Positions 15,889-22,617 of a stretch of DNA of 39,488 nucleotides are shown here, one piece after another. Position numbers and translations under genes: made by a program. The first letter of the stretch is position 1, and each line of letters starts with the position of its first letter. The notes under the pieces are model-generated. The model searched no databases. It worked only from the letters and a program-made list of their open reading frames with translations, and had not been told where the DNA came from. This DNA is from Clostridiales bacterium. Lineage in GTDB: Bacteria > Bacillota > Clostridia > Oscillospirales > Oscillospiraceae. Location of the stretch: positions 1-39,488 of the forward strand of contig DYBL01000008.1 of assembly GCA_019418625.1 (NCBI GenBank), read 5' to 3'.

Positions 15889-17265
15889 ATGAGCCTGACC
15901 AATTACTATGAAGAGCTTCAGAAACGAGCTGCACAGGGGAAGAATATCCGCCTCGGCATGATCGGCTTTGGAAGATTCCCCTCAACGTTTACCGTCCAGC
16001 TGGACAGGATCCCTGCCATGCAGTTGGTGGGCGTGGCGGAATTGAACCCTGCGCGGGCACAAAAAACGTGTGATCTGATGGAGTGGCCCAAAGAGCGGTA
16101 CAGCGCAAAGTCCTTTGAGGAGGCGGCGAAAAACGGCACCACCTGCATTGTGGAAGATGCGGAGGAGCTGTTCAAATCCGACTTCATCGACATCCTGGTG
16201 GACGCCACGGGAAATCCCTATGCGGGGATCCGGCATGTGAAGCTGGCGTGTCAGTATCACAAGGATATCATCATGGTCAATATCGAGTGCATGGCCGCGG
16301 TGGGCCCCATCCTCACCAGAATGGCGGATGAAGCGGGGATCGTGCTGTCGTACGCCTACGGAGACCAGCCGGCAAAGCTCTGCAGCCTGATCGACTGGGC
16401 CCGGACCTGCGGATTTGAGGTCTGCGCCGCGGGCGAGTGGAGACCGTATACGGAGGGCGACAAGGAGCTGCCGCCCACGGACATCGTGTTTGAGAGATTC
16501 GGCTATGATGTGGAAGAGGCGCATCGCTTTGGAATGAACCCGAAGGGGTATTGCTCGTTCCTGGACAACACGAAGGGCGCCATCGAAATGTGCGTTGTGG
16601 CGAACGCCACCGGGCTGGGCGCGCCGGAAGGCGGACTGCACTACTACCCCGCCGGATACGCGGACCTGCCGCATATCCTCAAGCCCAAGGCGGACGGAGG
16701 AAAGCTCTCCCACTTTGGCGTGATGGAAGTCTGCGCGCCCAACTATCCCGACAAGGGCGTCTCCGCGCCGGTCCCGGGCGCTTTCCGGGCAGGCATGTAT
16801 GTGGTCATGCATACGGACGGGCGCCCGATGACCAAGGACGCGGTCATCAAGGCGTGGTATCCCACGGATGACACCCATCAGTACTCGGCCTACATGCTGC
16901 CGGTGCACGGCATCGGCTTGGAGCTTGGTGTTTCTGCCGCGGCGATCGCCATTTCCAGAAAGCCCACAGGAACGTCCAAGTACTTCGCTACCGACGTGGT
17001 CTCCATCAGCAAAAAGGACCTGGCCCCGGGTGAGATCCTGGACGGCGAGGGCGGATTCTGCGCACACGGCGAATTCTTCTCTGCCGATGAGAGCCTCCGC
17101 AAGCGCGCTGTGCCCCTGGGGCTCAGTGAGACCATGAAAATCATCCGCCCCGTCAAGAAGGGACAGCTGATCACCTGGGATGACGTGCAGTTTGACGCAG
17201 CGAACGAAGGGGTGAAGCTGCGCAGGCAGATGGAGGAGATCTTCAGAAAGGAAAAGAATCTTTGA
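15889..17265 (+). CDS. Rossmann-SAF oxidoreductase, DXR-like (DRL) / homoserine dehydrogenase-like family
   Basis: A 458-residue protein. The N-terminal NAD(P)-binding segment RLGMIGFGRF (residues 21-30) is followed by DILVDATGNPYAG and IIMVNIECMAAVG, as in homoserine dehydrogenase-like enzymes. A SAF-type domain is likely near residues 360-440 (DVVSISKKDLAPGEILDG, then IIRPVKKGQLITWDDV). This layout matches the DXR-like (DRL) family, one of whose members in Brucella replaces DXP reductoisomerase; many relatives have other, unknown roles. In this catabolic operon an NAD(P)-linked oxidation or reductoisomerisation of a sugar-acid-like intermediate is inference. The ATG follows AAAAGGAG by eight bases; an adjacent GTG is less likely. 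Confidence 0.75.
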   Translation: MSLTNYYEELQKRAAQGKNIRLGMIGFGRFPSTFTVQLDRIPAMQLVGVAELNPARAQKTCDLMEWPKERYSAKSFEEAAKNGTTCIVEDAEELFKSDFIDILVDATGNPYAGIRHVKLACQYHKDIIMVNIECMAAVGPILTRMADEAGIVLSYAYGDQPAKLCSLIDWARTCGFEVCAAGEWRPYTEGDKELPPTDIVFERFGYDVEEAHRFGMNPKGYCSFLDNTKGAIEMCVVANATGLGAPEGGLHYYPAGYADLPHILKPKADGGKLSHFGVMEVCAPNYPDKGVSAPVPGAFRAGMYVVMHTDGRPMTKDAVIKAWYPTDDTHQYSAYMLPVHGIGLELGVSAAAIAISRKPTGTSKYFATDVVSISKKDLAPGEILDGEGGFCAHGEFFSADESLRKRAVPLGLSETMKIIRPVKKGQLITWDDVQFDAANEGVKLRRQMEEIFRKEKNL

Positions 17266-17314
17266 GGACCTGCCGCAGCACGAAGACGAATTTGCATAGA
17301 TTGGAGAATCACAT

Positions 17315-17800
17315 ATGATTTTCACGGCATGCGGTCACTTGGAAAGAGTCCTTACCATCGAACTCGAAAAGGGAGACGACCTTTTGAAGAAGATTTCCGA
17401 AGCGTGCGAATCCGAGGGGATCAAAAACGGCTTCGTGTACGGCGCGGTGGGAAATCTGGAAAAAGCAGCGGTGTATACGGCGGCGCCCATCGGTGTGGAA
17501 AACGGGCGGCTGAAGTTCGGATATATGGATGAGCCGCTGCGGTTTGGAGGACTTCTGGGGGCACAGACACTGAATTCGGTGGAGGGGATCATCTGCCACG
17601 ATCAAGCGGGAGCAGTCTCCTGCCATCTGCACTTCTCCTTTACCGACCCGGATGGCTTTGCCCGCGGGGGCCACCTTCCGGAGGGCACCTGCGTTCTGGA
17701 AAAGGCAACGGTCACCGTTGGCCAGATCAGCGGCATCGATATGGCCAGAAAATGGGATGACAGCGTGAATATTTTCGTGTTTGCGCCAACGCAGCTTTGA
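17315..17800 (+). CDS. PPC/DUF296 domain protein, metal-site version
   Basis: A 161-residue protein with a PPC (plant and prokaryote conserved, DUF296) domain. It shows the bacterial pattern LEKGDDLLKKISEACESEG, then a histidine set likely to bind metal: H104 and H106 in SCHLHFSF and H120 in GGHLPEG. Bacterial PPC proteins are often trimeric; their function is mostly unknown, though the fold occurs in AT-hook DNA-binding proteins of plants. It has no AT-hook. GGAG lies eight bases before the ATG. A diverged paralogue follows after 17 bases. Confidence 0.85.
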   Translation: MIFTACGHLERVLTIELEKGDDLLKKISEACESEGIKNGFVYGAVGNLEKAAVYTAAPIGVENGRLKFGYMDEPLRFGGLLGAQTLNSVEGIICHDQAGAVSCHLHFSFTDPDGFARGGHLPEGTCVLEKATVTVGQISGIDMARKWDDSVNIFVFAPTQL

Positions 17801-17817
17801 TTGAGAGGACGTAATTT

Positions 17818-18243
17818 ATGAGTACTATCACAAAAAACGGCCTGGGCAGGCTCCTTGCGGTGCGGCTGAGTCCTGGAGAAGACTTGCTGGAGGGCATTTT
17901 CAGCAGCTGCCGGCAGCATGGGTTCAGGCGTGCCGCCGTACTGAGCGGGATTGGCAGTTTAAAAGAGGTCCGGATATACAATGAGGGGATCCTGTCCACA
18001 GATGGAGAAAACATCATCTATGGCTACGGGGATCAGCCCCGGTTTTGGGGCGGACCTCAGGGCGTGATGGAGCTGTGCTCCGTAAAAGGGACCATCTGCA
18101 CGGAAGAAGACGGGCAGCCGGCAAGCGGCAGCGGCCTGCACATCACCTTCAGCAATGCCGGAGGGGCCGTGCTGGGAGGCTGTCTTGCGAAAGGGACGAT
18201 CGTGAATTTGACTGCGGAGATAGTCATCGGCGAGCTGCTCTGA
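17818..18243 (+). CDS. PPC/DUF296 domain protein, diverged paralogue
   Basis: A 141-residue PPC/DUF296 protein homologous to its upstream neighbour across the domain (LSPGEDLLEGIFSSCRQHG; GYGDQPRFWGG; GGCLAKGTIVNLTAEI). Of the three histidines probably forming the metal site in the neighbour, only one remains (H108); the others are Gly106 and Cys122. The pair may form a hetero-oligomer, with this copy structural or binding a different ligand (inference). GAGAGGACG precedes the ATG. It is the last gene of the operon before the regulator. Confidence 0.83.
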   Translation: MSTITKNGLGRLLAVRLSPGEDLLEGIFSSCRQHGFRRAAVLSGIGSLKEVRIYNEGILSTDGENIIYGYGDQPRFWGGPQGVMELCSVKGTICTEEDGQPASGSGLHITFSNAGGAVLGGCLAKGTIVNLTAEIVIGELL

Positions 18244-18360
18244 TTTTGTGAAGTAGAACAGTGGGGAATGGATCTTTTGCAGAGCACTGGCGAGCCGTCT
18301 GTGCAGAAGGTCCATTTCCTCACTTTTGTTCCCGTATAGCAGAACTCTAGGAATAGATGA

Positions 18361-18389
18361 TAGACAATTTTGGTTTTGCATGGTATATT
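18361..18389 (+). promoter_or_regulatory. Probable promoter of the FadR-type regulator
   Basis: TAGACA and TATATT, each one base from consensus, are 17 bases apart, about 50 bases before the regulator start. The stretch after it contains TTTTAGAAAATTAGAAAG, AT-rich, with TAGAAA also seen in the palindrome at 11733. Confidence 0.6.
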
Positions 18390-18437
18390 TTAGAAAATTA
18401 GAAAGTCTACATATATTGTGCAAGGTGGAAATCTCAA

Positions 18438-19166
18438 ATGAATGATTTGAATATGATACAACCGATCAAGCGCAAGGAAAATATGGCAAATCTGGTGGCA
18501 AAACAGCTGATCGATCTGATCGTATCAGGAACGTTTCCAACAGGAGAAAGACTGCCTTCGGAAAAAGACCTCTGCGAAATGTTTGCGGTGGGGCGCAACA
18601 CCTTGCGTGAGGCGACCCGCGCGCTGAATATTTTGGGGTTCATTGATATCCGTGTGCCCGAGGGCATGTTTGTGGCACAGAGCCCGGACAATTTCTACAC
18701 ACGGAAGATGCAGCTGACCAGCAAGTACGGCTATGATAATGTGGAGGAGCTGACAGAGGCGCGCATCGCTGTGGAATGTGCGATCGTCCGGCTGGCTGCC
18801 CAGAAGGCGGGAGAAGCGGAAAAGCAAAAGCTGCACGATATTTATTCCATTATGAAGGACGCGGTGGACAATCAGGAGCGCTTGAAGGCGGATGCGCAGT
18901 TTCATATGACCGTTGCGGAAACGGCGCAAAATGGTTTTTTGCAGCAGACGCTGCTGCTGTTGTTGGATGGTATGAATGAGTGGATGGCAAAGGTGGAAGT
19001 AGGGGCACCCACGGCAAATCTGACATCTACGCCCCAGCATGAAGAGATATGGAAGGCCATCTGCAAAAATGATCCTGATCTGGCGGTGGAAAAAATGCGG
19101 GAGCACCTGACCTACGTGGCGAAGGTCTTTCTGGAAATCGAGAAACAAACGGTTTACAAGAGATGA
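18438..19166 (+). CDS. FadR-subfamily GntR transcriptional regulator (FCD domain)
   Basis: A 242-residue regulator. The winged helix at about residues 14-80 includes LPSEKDLCEMFAVGRNTLREATRAL, split as SEKDLCEMF and GRNTLREA. The C-terminal FCD ligand domain has the usual metal ligands D152, H156, H201 and H223. FCD regulators typically sense small organic acids and repress neighbouring catabolic operons, so this is the natural candidate regulator for the TRAP/BKACE genes upstream (inference). AAGGTGG lies nine bases before the ATG, and a separate promoter precedes it. Confidence 0.9.
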   Translation: MNDLNMIQPIKRKENMANLVAKQLIDLIVSGTFPTGERLPSEKDLCEMFAVGRNTLREATRALNILGFIDIRVPEGMFVAQSPDNFYTRKMQLTSKYGYDNVEELTEARIAVECAIVRLAAQKAGEAEKQKLHDIYSIMKDAVDNQERLKADAQFHMTVAETAQNGFLQQTLLLLLDGMNEWMAKVEVGAPTANLTSTPQHEEIWKAICKNDPDLAVEKMREHLTYVAKVFLEIEKQTVYKR

Positions 19167-19167
19167 C

Positions 19168-19259
19168 CCGGCGCTCCTGGCGGTTGATACAAGGAGGATC
19201 GGACCGGCATCATGCCCATGTCCTGCGGGACTGGTCCGGGGGTGTGGGAAGAGCGCCGG
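19168..19259. other. Nested complementary arms between regulator and fabZ-like gene
   Basis: CCGGCGCTC at the left end pairs with GAGCGCCGG at the right end, and CGGACC (19200-19205) pairs with GGTCCG (19233-19238) inside. The segment could fold as one 90-base structure or be a weak terminator; there is no T-tract. Confidence 0.35.
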
Positions 19260-19312
19260 CGTAAGATCAGCGTGAATAGCCAAACAGCTTTGGCAGAAAG
19301 AGGGAACTGCCT

Positions 19313-19756
19313 TTGGAAAAGATGATTACATTGGATCACCAGCAGGTGATGGAAATTATCCCGCATCGTGAGCCCATGCTGCTGATCGATGAGGTTTCGG
19401 AACTTATCCCGGGGAAATATATCCGCGCATCACTGTGGATCGATCCGCAAAGAGATATATTCCGCGGACATTTTCCGGAAAACCCGGTATTCCCGGGGGT
19501 ATATACCATAGAGGCGTCTGCACAGGCGGTGGACCTGCTGCTTATGACCAAAGCGGAGTATGCAGGAAAGGTCCCGCTGTTTTTGGGCATTGACGAAGCC
19601 AAATTCCGCAAAATGGTACTTCCCGGGGATACATTGGAAATTTGCGCGGAACTGGTGCGTGAACGGGCTGAAAAAGCGATCGCAACTTGCGGGTGCAAGG
19701 CCTATGTAAAGGGCGAATTGGCTGCGGAAGCGAACATCACGATCGCTATGCGCTGA
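19313..19756 (+). CDS. FabZ-like 3-hydroxyacyl dehydratase
   Basis: A 147-residue hot-dog-fold protein. LDHQQVMEIIPHREPMLLID and RGHFPENPVFPGVYTIEA are the FabZ signatures, with catalytic His53 and Glu67. FabZ dehydrates 3-hydroxyacyl-ACP in fatty acid synthesis, but here it stands alone, without acyl carrier protein or other fab genes. It may act in the neighbouring catabolic pathway or be a spare housekeeping copy. The start is read as TTG, eight bases after AGAGGGA; an ATG three codons later is possible but poorly spaced. Confidence 0.85.
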   Translation: MEKMITLDHQQVMEIIPHREPMLLIDEVSELIPGKYIRASLWIDPQRDIFRGHFPENPVFPGVYTIEASAQAVDLLLMTKAEYAGKVPLFLGIDEAKFRKMVLPGDTLEICAELVRERAEKAIATCGCKAYVKGELAAEANITIAMR

Positions 19757-19780
19757 GACAAGGCGCTTGGCACGGTCGGG

Positions 19781-19816
19781 CGGAGGATGGACTCTTCCGG
19801 AAGAGCGCTTCCTCCG
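19781..19816. other. Hairpin after the fabZ-like gene
   Basis: CGGAGGA pairs with TCCTCCG around the self-complementary core CTCTTCCGGAAGAG, giving a two-part stem 25 bases after the stop. No T-tract follows. Confidence 0.45.
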
Positions 19817-19878
19817 GGGCGGCCTTTTCCGTTGAATCGGTTTTGTCCCGTGGGGTGCGCGGGTAAAAAAGATCTGCA

Positions 19879-19921
19879 TCAGAGGGCAGGGACTGGGAGA
19901 TTTCTTCTCAGCCCCTGCCCT
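19879..19921 (+). terminator. Probable terminator before the protease gene
   Basis: AGAGGGCAGGG and CCCTGCCCTCT form an 11-bp stem, with further pairing possible inside (CTGGGAGA with TTCTCAG). Only three T follow. It lies in the 419-base gap between the fabZ-like and protease genes and probably ends the upstream unit. Confidence 0.55.
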
Positions 19922-20019
19922 CTTTGGTACATATGGCACTGCTGTGGAAAAGCCGGAAGACGGTGCGCGGCGGCCGCCGCGGGCAATACGGGAAGAGCCG
20001 AAGCGCCGGGCGGCCCGTG

Positions 20020-20047
20020 TTGAAAAAAACGGGGGAGATGCTATAAT
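20020..20047 (+). promoter_or_regulatory. Promoter of the protease gene
   Basis: TTGAAA and a perfect TATAAT are 16 bases apart. The predicted leader is about 120 bases and includes a short hairpin (GCTCCG/CGGAGC at 20095-20112). Confidence 0.7.
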
Positions 20048-20175
20048 AAAATCCGGTATTCTTATTGGGAAAAAGCCTGCGTGCTGCCGGGACTGCTCCG
20101 AAAGGACGGAGCGGATGCTGCGGCCCTGGGGCGGTGCGGGCGATCATGGACTCTGTTTTTAAAGGAGCAATACGC

Positions 20176-21528
20176 ATGGCAGACTACCGGCAATATTTTC
20201 AGGTGGTGCTTCGCCCGGCTTCCGAACATGCGGTGGAGGACTTTTTTTCACCGGGCGGAAGATACTCCAATTTTCGCAAGGAGACCTGCTTTATCCGCTA
20301 TTTGGGTCGGGCGCAGTATGGCGCTGTGCTGGACCGGCTGCGCATGTGGCAGGAGGATGCGTGTGCAGCGCGCAGCGGATATGTGTTTGTGCCTGCTCTG
20401 GAAAGACAAATGGACCAATCGGAGCTGGAGCGGTATGTTGCGCTGTACCGCCAGGGGGACTACACGCTGCCCTTCCGCTTTGAAAACAGCATCCTGGAGG
20501 AGGCCTTCCAGGACAGCTTCCGCCAGATCGTACAGCTGTTCCGCCAAAGCAGGGGGCGGACGGAGGAGTCCATCCTCCGCAACTTCATCGTCAGGATGTT
20601 TTTCTGGATCGACCGGTATTTTCCCCGGCTCTTTGTGGAGACGAAGAAGATCGCCTGCTTTCCCAAATTTGCCTGTGCCGGCACGGTGAAGCTGCCGGAA
20701 TACCTGTTTTGCTATCTGCTTTACTGCATGGGCTGCGACGTTTTGTGCCTGAGCCGCACCCAGGACGTGCTGGTGGAGGACCCGGAGCTGCTGGCGCTGT
20801 CTGCGTTGGAGACCGGAGCGGAGGAAGTGCCGCCCCCGCCTGTGCGGGTGTCCGCAGCCCCAGCCCGGACACAGTCCCGCCCGGACTGCGCCCAACGGCC
20901 CCGGGAGAGCGCCCGGCCGCCGGAGAGGACGGCACCGTCTCAGTCCAAAGAGAGCGGGCCGCTCAATTATGTGGAGCTTGCAAAGCTGGCCTCGTCGGTG
21001 GTCATGCTGCAGGTGTTCGACGACCAGGGCCAGTGTATCAAGACCGGCTCCGGCGTCATCATCCAGGCGTCCGGGTACATCCTCACCAATTTCCATGTGG
21101 CGGCGGGCGGGCGTTACTACGGTGTTTTGCTGGAGGAGGACCCGGAGATCTGCTATACCAATGAGCTCATCAAGTACAACCAGGACTTTGATCTGGCCAT
21201 CCTGCGCATGAATAAGCGCCGGGCGCCCATCCCGGTCTGGCAGGGGGCGCAGCCGCTGGTCCGGGGACAGAAGGTGGTTGCCATCGGCAGTCCGCTGGGC
21301 CTTTTCAACACTGTCTCCGACGGGATCATCTCCGGCTTTCGGACGGTGGGGGAGCGGTCCATGATCCAGTTCACGGCGCCCACCTCTCACGGCAGCAGCG
21401 GCGGCGCGCTGCTGGACCTGTACGGGAATCTGATCGGCATCATCACAGCCGGCTTTGACGACGGGCAAAACCTGAATCTGGCAGTGGACTACAAGGCTAT
21501 TTTGGACTTTACCAGGGGGATCCTGTGA
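20176..21528 (+). CDS. Trypsin-like serine protease with YceG-like N-terminal domain
   Basis: A 450-residue protein with no signal peptide or membrane segment. The C-terminal half (about 264-450) is an HtrA/trypsin-like protease with a complete triad: H307 in LTNFHVAAGG, D339 in FDLAIL and S408 in HGSSGGALL. No PDZ domain follows. Residues 1-210 look like the C-terminal part of YceG-type proteins (family associated with tellurium-resistance/TerD gene sets), especially LRNFIVRMFFWIDRYFPRLF and the later LPEYLFCYLL...GCDVL pattern; this assignment is from memory and tentative. A Pro/Ala/Arg-rich linker (about 215-260) joins the parts. AAAGGAG supports the ATG; upstream in-frame starts lack one. 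It has its own promoter and terminator. Confidence 0.82.
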   Translation: MADYRQYFQVVLRPASEHAVEDFFSPGGRYSNFRKETCFIRYLGRAQYGAVLDRLRMWQEDACAARSGYVFVPALERQMDQSELERYVALYRQGDYTLPFRFENSILEEAFQDSFRQIVQLFRQSRGRTEESILRNFIVRMFFWIDRYFPRLFVETKKIACFPKFACAGTVKLPEYLFCYLLYCMGCDVLCLSRTQDVLVEDPELLALSALETGAEEVPPPPVRVSAAPARTQSRPDCAQRPRESARPPERTAPSQSKESGPLNYVELAKLASSVVMLQVFDDQGQCIKTGSGVIIQASGYILTNFHVAAGGRYYGVLLEEDPEICYTNELIKYNQDFDLAILRMNKRRAPIPVWQGAQPLVRGQKVVAIGSPLGLFNTVSDGIISGFRTVGERSMIQFTAPTSHGSSGGALLDLYGNLIGIITAGFDDGQNLNLAVDYKAILDFTRGIL

Positions 21529-21575
21529 GCCGCCGCATCGGAAACGGCGCAGCGGAAAGACCCCTTGGAGGAAAC

Positions 21576-21609
21576 AAAAAAGGAGACGCCGGGAGGCGTC
21601 TCCTTTTTT
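21576..21609. terminator. Bidirectional terminator between protease and truncated lacI
   Basis: GGAGACGCC and GGCGTCTCC form a 9-bp stem with a four-base loop, flanked by six A on the left and six T on the right. It can end transcription from both convergent genes. Confidence 0.9.
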
Positions 21610-21642
21610 GCCGTACGGCGGCGCGGGACATTTTCCGCCGCC

Positions 21643-22284
21643 TCAGGACCGGGCTTTGCAGGAATGGCGCGGACAGAGCACCGGGGGGATCATCTGATGG
21701 GAGCAGTTGTTCTGCCGCGCGCCCAAAAGCGCGATCCGCCGGTGTCCCAGGCGGTGGAGGTATTCCGCGGCCATGCGGCCGCCCAGACAGTTGTCCACGC
21801 AGACTGCCTGGATGGCGGGCGTCTGCGCCGTCTCCTCGAAGGCACCCAGCAGCACGATGGGCACCCGGCTGCGGTAGCTGCCGATCAGAGCGGGGGCCTG
21901 CTTGGAGGAGCTGACCAGGAGAATGCCGTCCACCCGGTGACCGATGAGAAAGTCGAAGACCTGTCCGATGTCCTGGTCCTCCACCCGGCCGTGGCAAAAG
22001 AGCACGTGATAGCTCTGCTGCCGGGCAAGCTGCTCCAGGATCAGGGCCGTCTCGGAAAAGAGCGGGTTATCCAGATCGGAGATCACGCAGCCGATGAGTC
22101 CCGCACGGCTGGCGCTGAGCCCCCGGGCCAGCAGATTGGTCCGGTATCCGTGCCGGTAGCACAGTTCCAGGATCCGTTCGCGGGTCTCACGGCTGACGCC
22201 CCGCCCGCCGTTGAGCGTGCGGGAGACCGTGGCAATGGATACTTCTGCCATCCGGGCAATATCTTTGATGGTGATGGTGCTCAT
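21643..22284 (-). CDS. LacI family regulator, C-terminally truncated (possible pseudogene)
   Basis: 213 residues, against about 330-340 for complete LacI proteins. The helix-turn-helix and hinge are intact (ITIKDIARMAEVSIATVSRTL; NLLARGLSASRAGLIG), and the ligand domain is normal as far as LHRLGHRRIALLGARQ. The remaining tail, NNCSHQMIPPVLCPRHSCKARS, matches nothing in the family, and a terminator follows within 35 bases, so about 120 C-terminal residues have been lost by frameshift plus deletion. It may be dead, or may still bind DNA without responding to an effector. GGGAGG precedes the ATG, which is 12 codons inside a longer reading frame. It is divergent from an intact LacI gene. Confidence 0.75.
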   Translation of the reverse strand: MSTITIKDIARMAEVSIATVSRTLNGGRGVSRETRERILELCYRHGYRTNLLARGLSASRAGLIGCVISDLDNPLFSETALILEQLARQQSYHVLFCHGRVEDQDIGQVFDFLIGHRVDGILLVSSSKQAPALIGSYRSRVPIVLLGAFEETAQTPAIQAVCVDNCLGGRMAAEYLHRLGHRRIALLGARQNNCSHQMIPPVLCPRHSCKARS

Positions 22285-22304
22285 AGGGGCCCTCCCGTAA
22301 AAGT

Positions 22305-22331
22305 GAGAAAACGGTTGCATAAATCGTGCAA
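22305..22331. promoter_or_regulatory. LacI-type operator candidate before the truncated regulator gene
   Basis: GAGAAAACGGTTGCAT here is repeated exactly at 22569-22584 upstream of the other LacI gene. TTGCA and TGCAA (22315-22331) are symmetric about it. Confidence 0.55.
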
Positions 22332-22363
22332 TGGATGGAGCGTGGAGAAAAAAGAGATCCGCT

Positions 22364-22388
22364 GCGGTTTCCTTTGCAAAAAAACCGC
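22364..22388. promoter_or_regulatory. Second LacI-type palindrome in the divergent region
   Basis: GCGGTTT and AAACCGC flank CCTTTGCAAAA, with the same CGGTTTC/GCAAA content as the neighbouring operator candidates. It lies within the probable leader of the minus-strand regulator transcript. Confidence 0.4.
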
Positions 22389-22427
22389 TATGCTTATAAA
22401 TAGTGAAAAAAACGCGGGTTTTCTCTG

Positions 22428-22455
22428 ATTATATTCCGGTTTACAAAAATTTCAA
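22428..22455 (-). promoter_or_regulatory. Promoter of the truncated lacI gene
   Basis: Read on the minus strand, TTGAAA and a perfect TATAAT are 16 bases apart, about 145 bases before the ATG. It suggests the truncated gene is still transcribed. Confidence 0.55.
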
Positions 22456-22530
22456 TGTTTTTTCTCTGGGGAAACTATCACAAATCCACAAGAAGATAAT
22501 TGGTTAAATTGTAGAAAAAAATCTGTATAT

Positions 22531-22560
22531 TTGACGAGCGTTTTGGAGAAATGGTATACT
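22531..22560 (+). promoter_or_regulatory. Promoter of the intact lacI operon
   Basis: TTGACG and TATACT are 18 bases apart. The predicted start near 22567 lies at the edge of the palindrome at 22576, the arrangement expected for repression. Confidence 0.75.
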
Positions 22561-22575
22561 GTGACCTAGAGAAAA

Positions 22576-22598
22576 CGGTTGCATTTGCAATGAAACCG
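22576..22598. promoter_or_regulatory. LacI-type operator at the intact lacI promoter
   Basis: CGGTTGCATT and AATGAAACCG are near-perfect reverse complements (one mismatch) around three bases, just after the promoter. The right half, with two added bases, GCAATGAAACCG, recurs at 28985-28996. Confidence 0.65.
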
Positions 22599-22617
22599 CT
22601 TTCAGAAGGGAGGCGCC

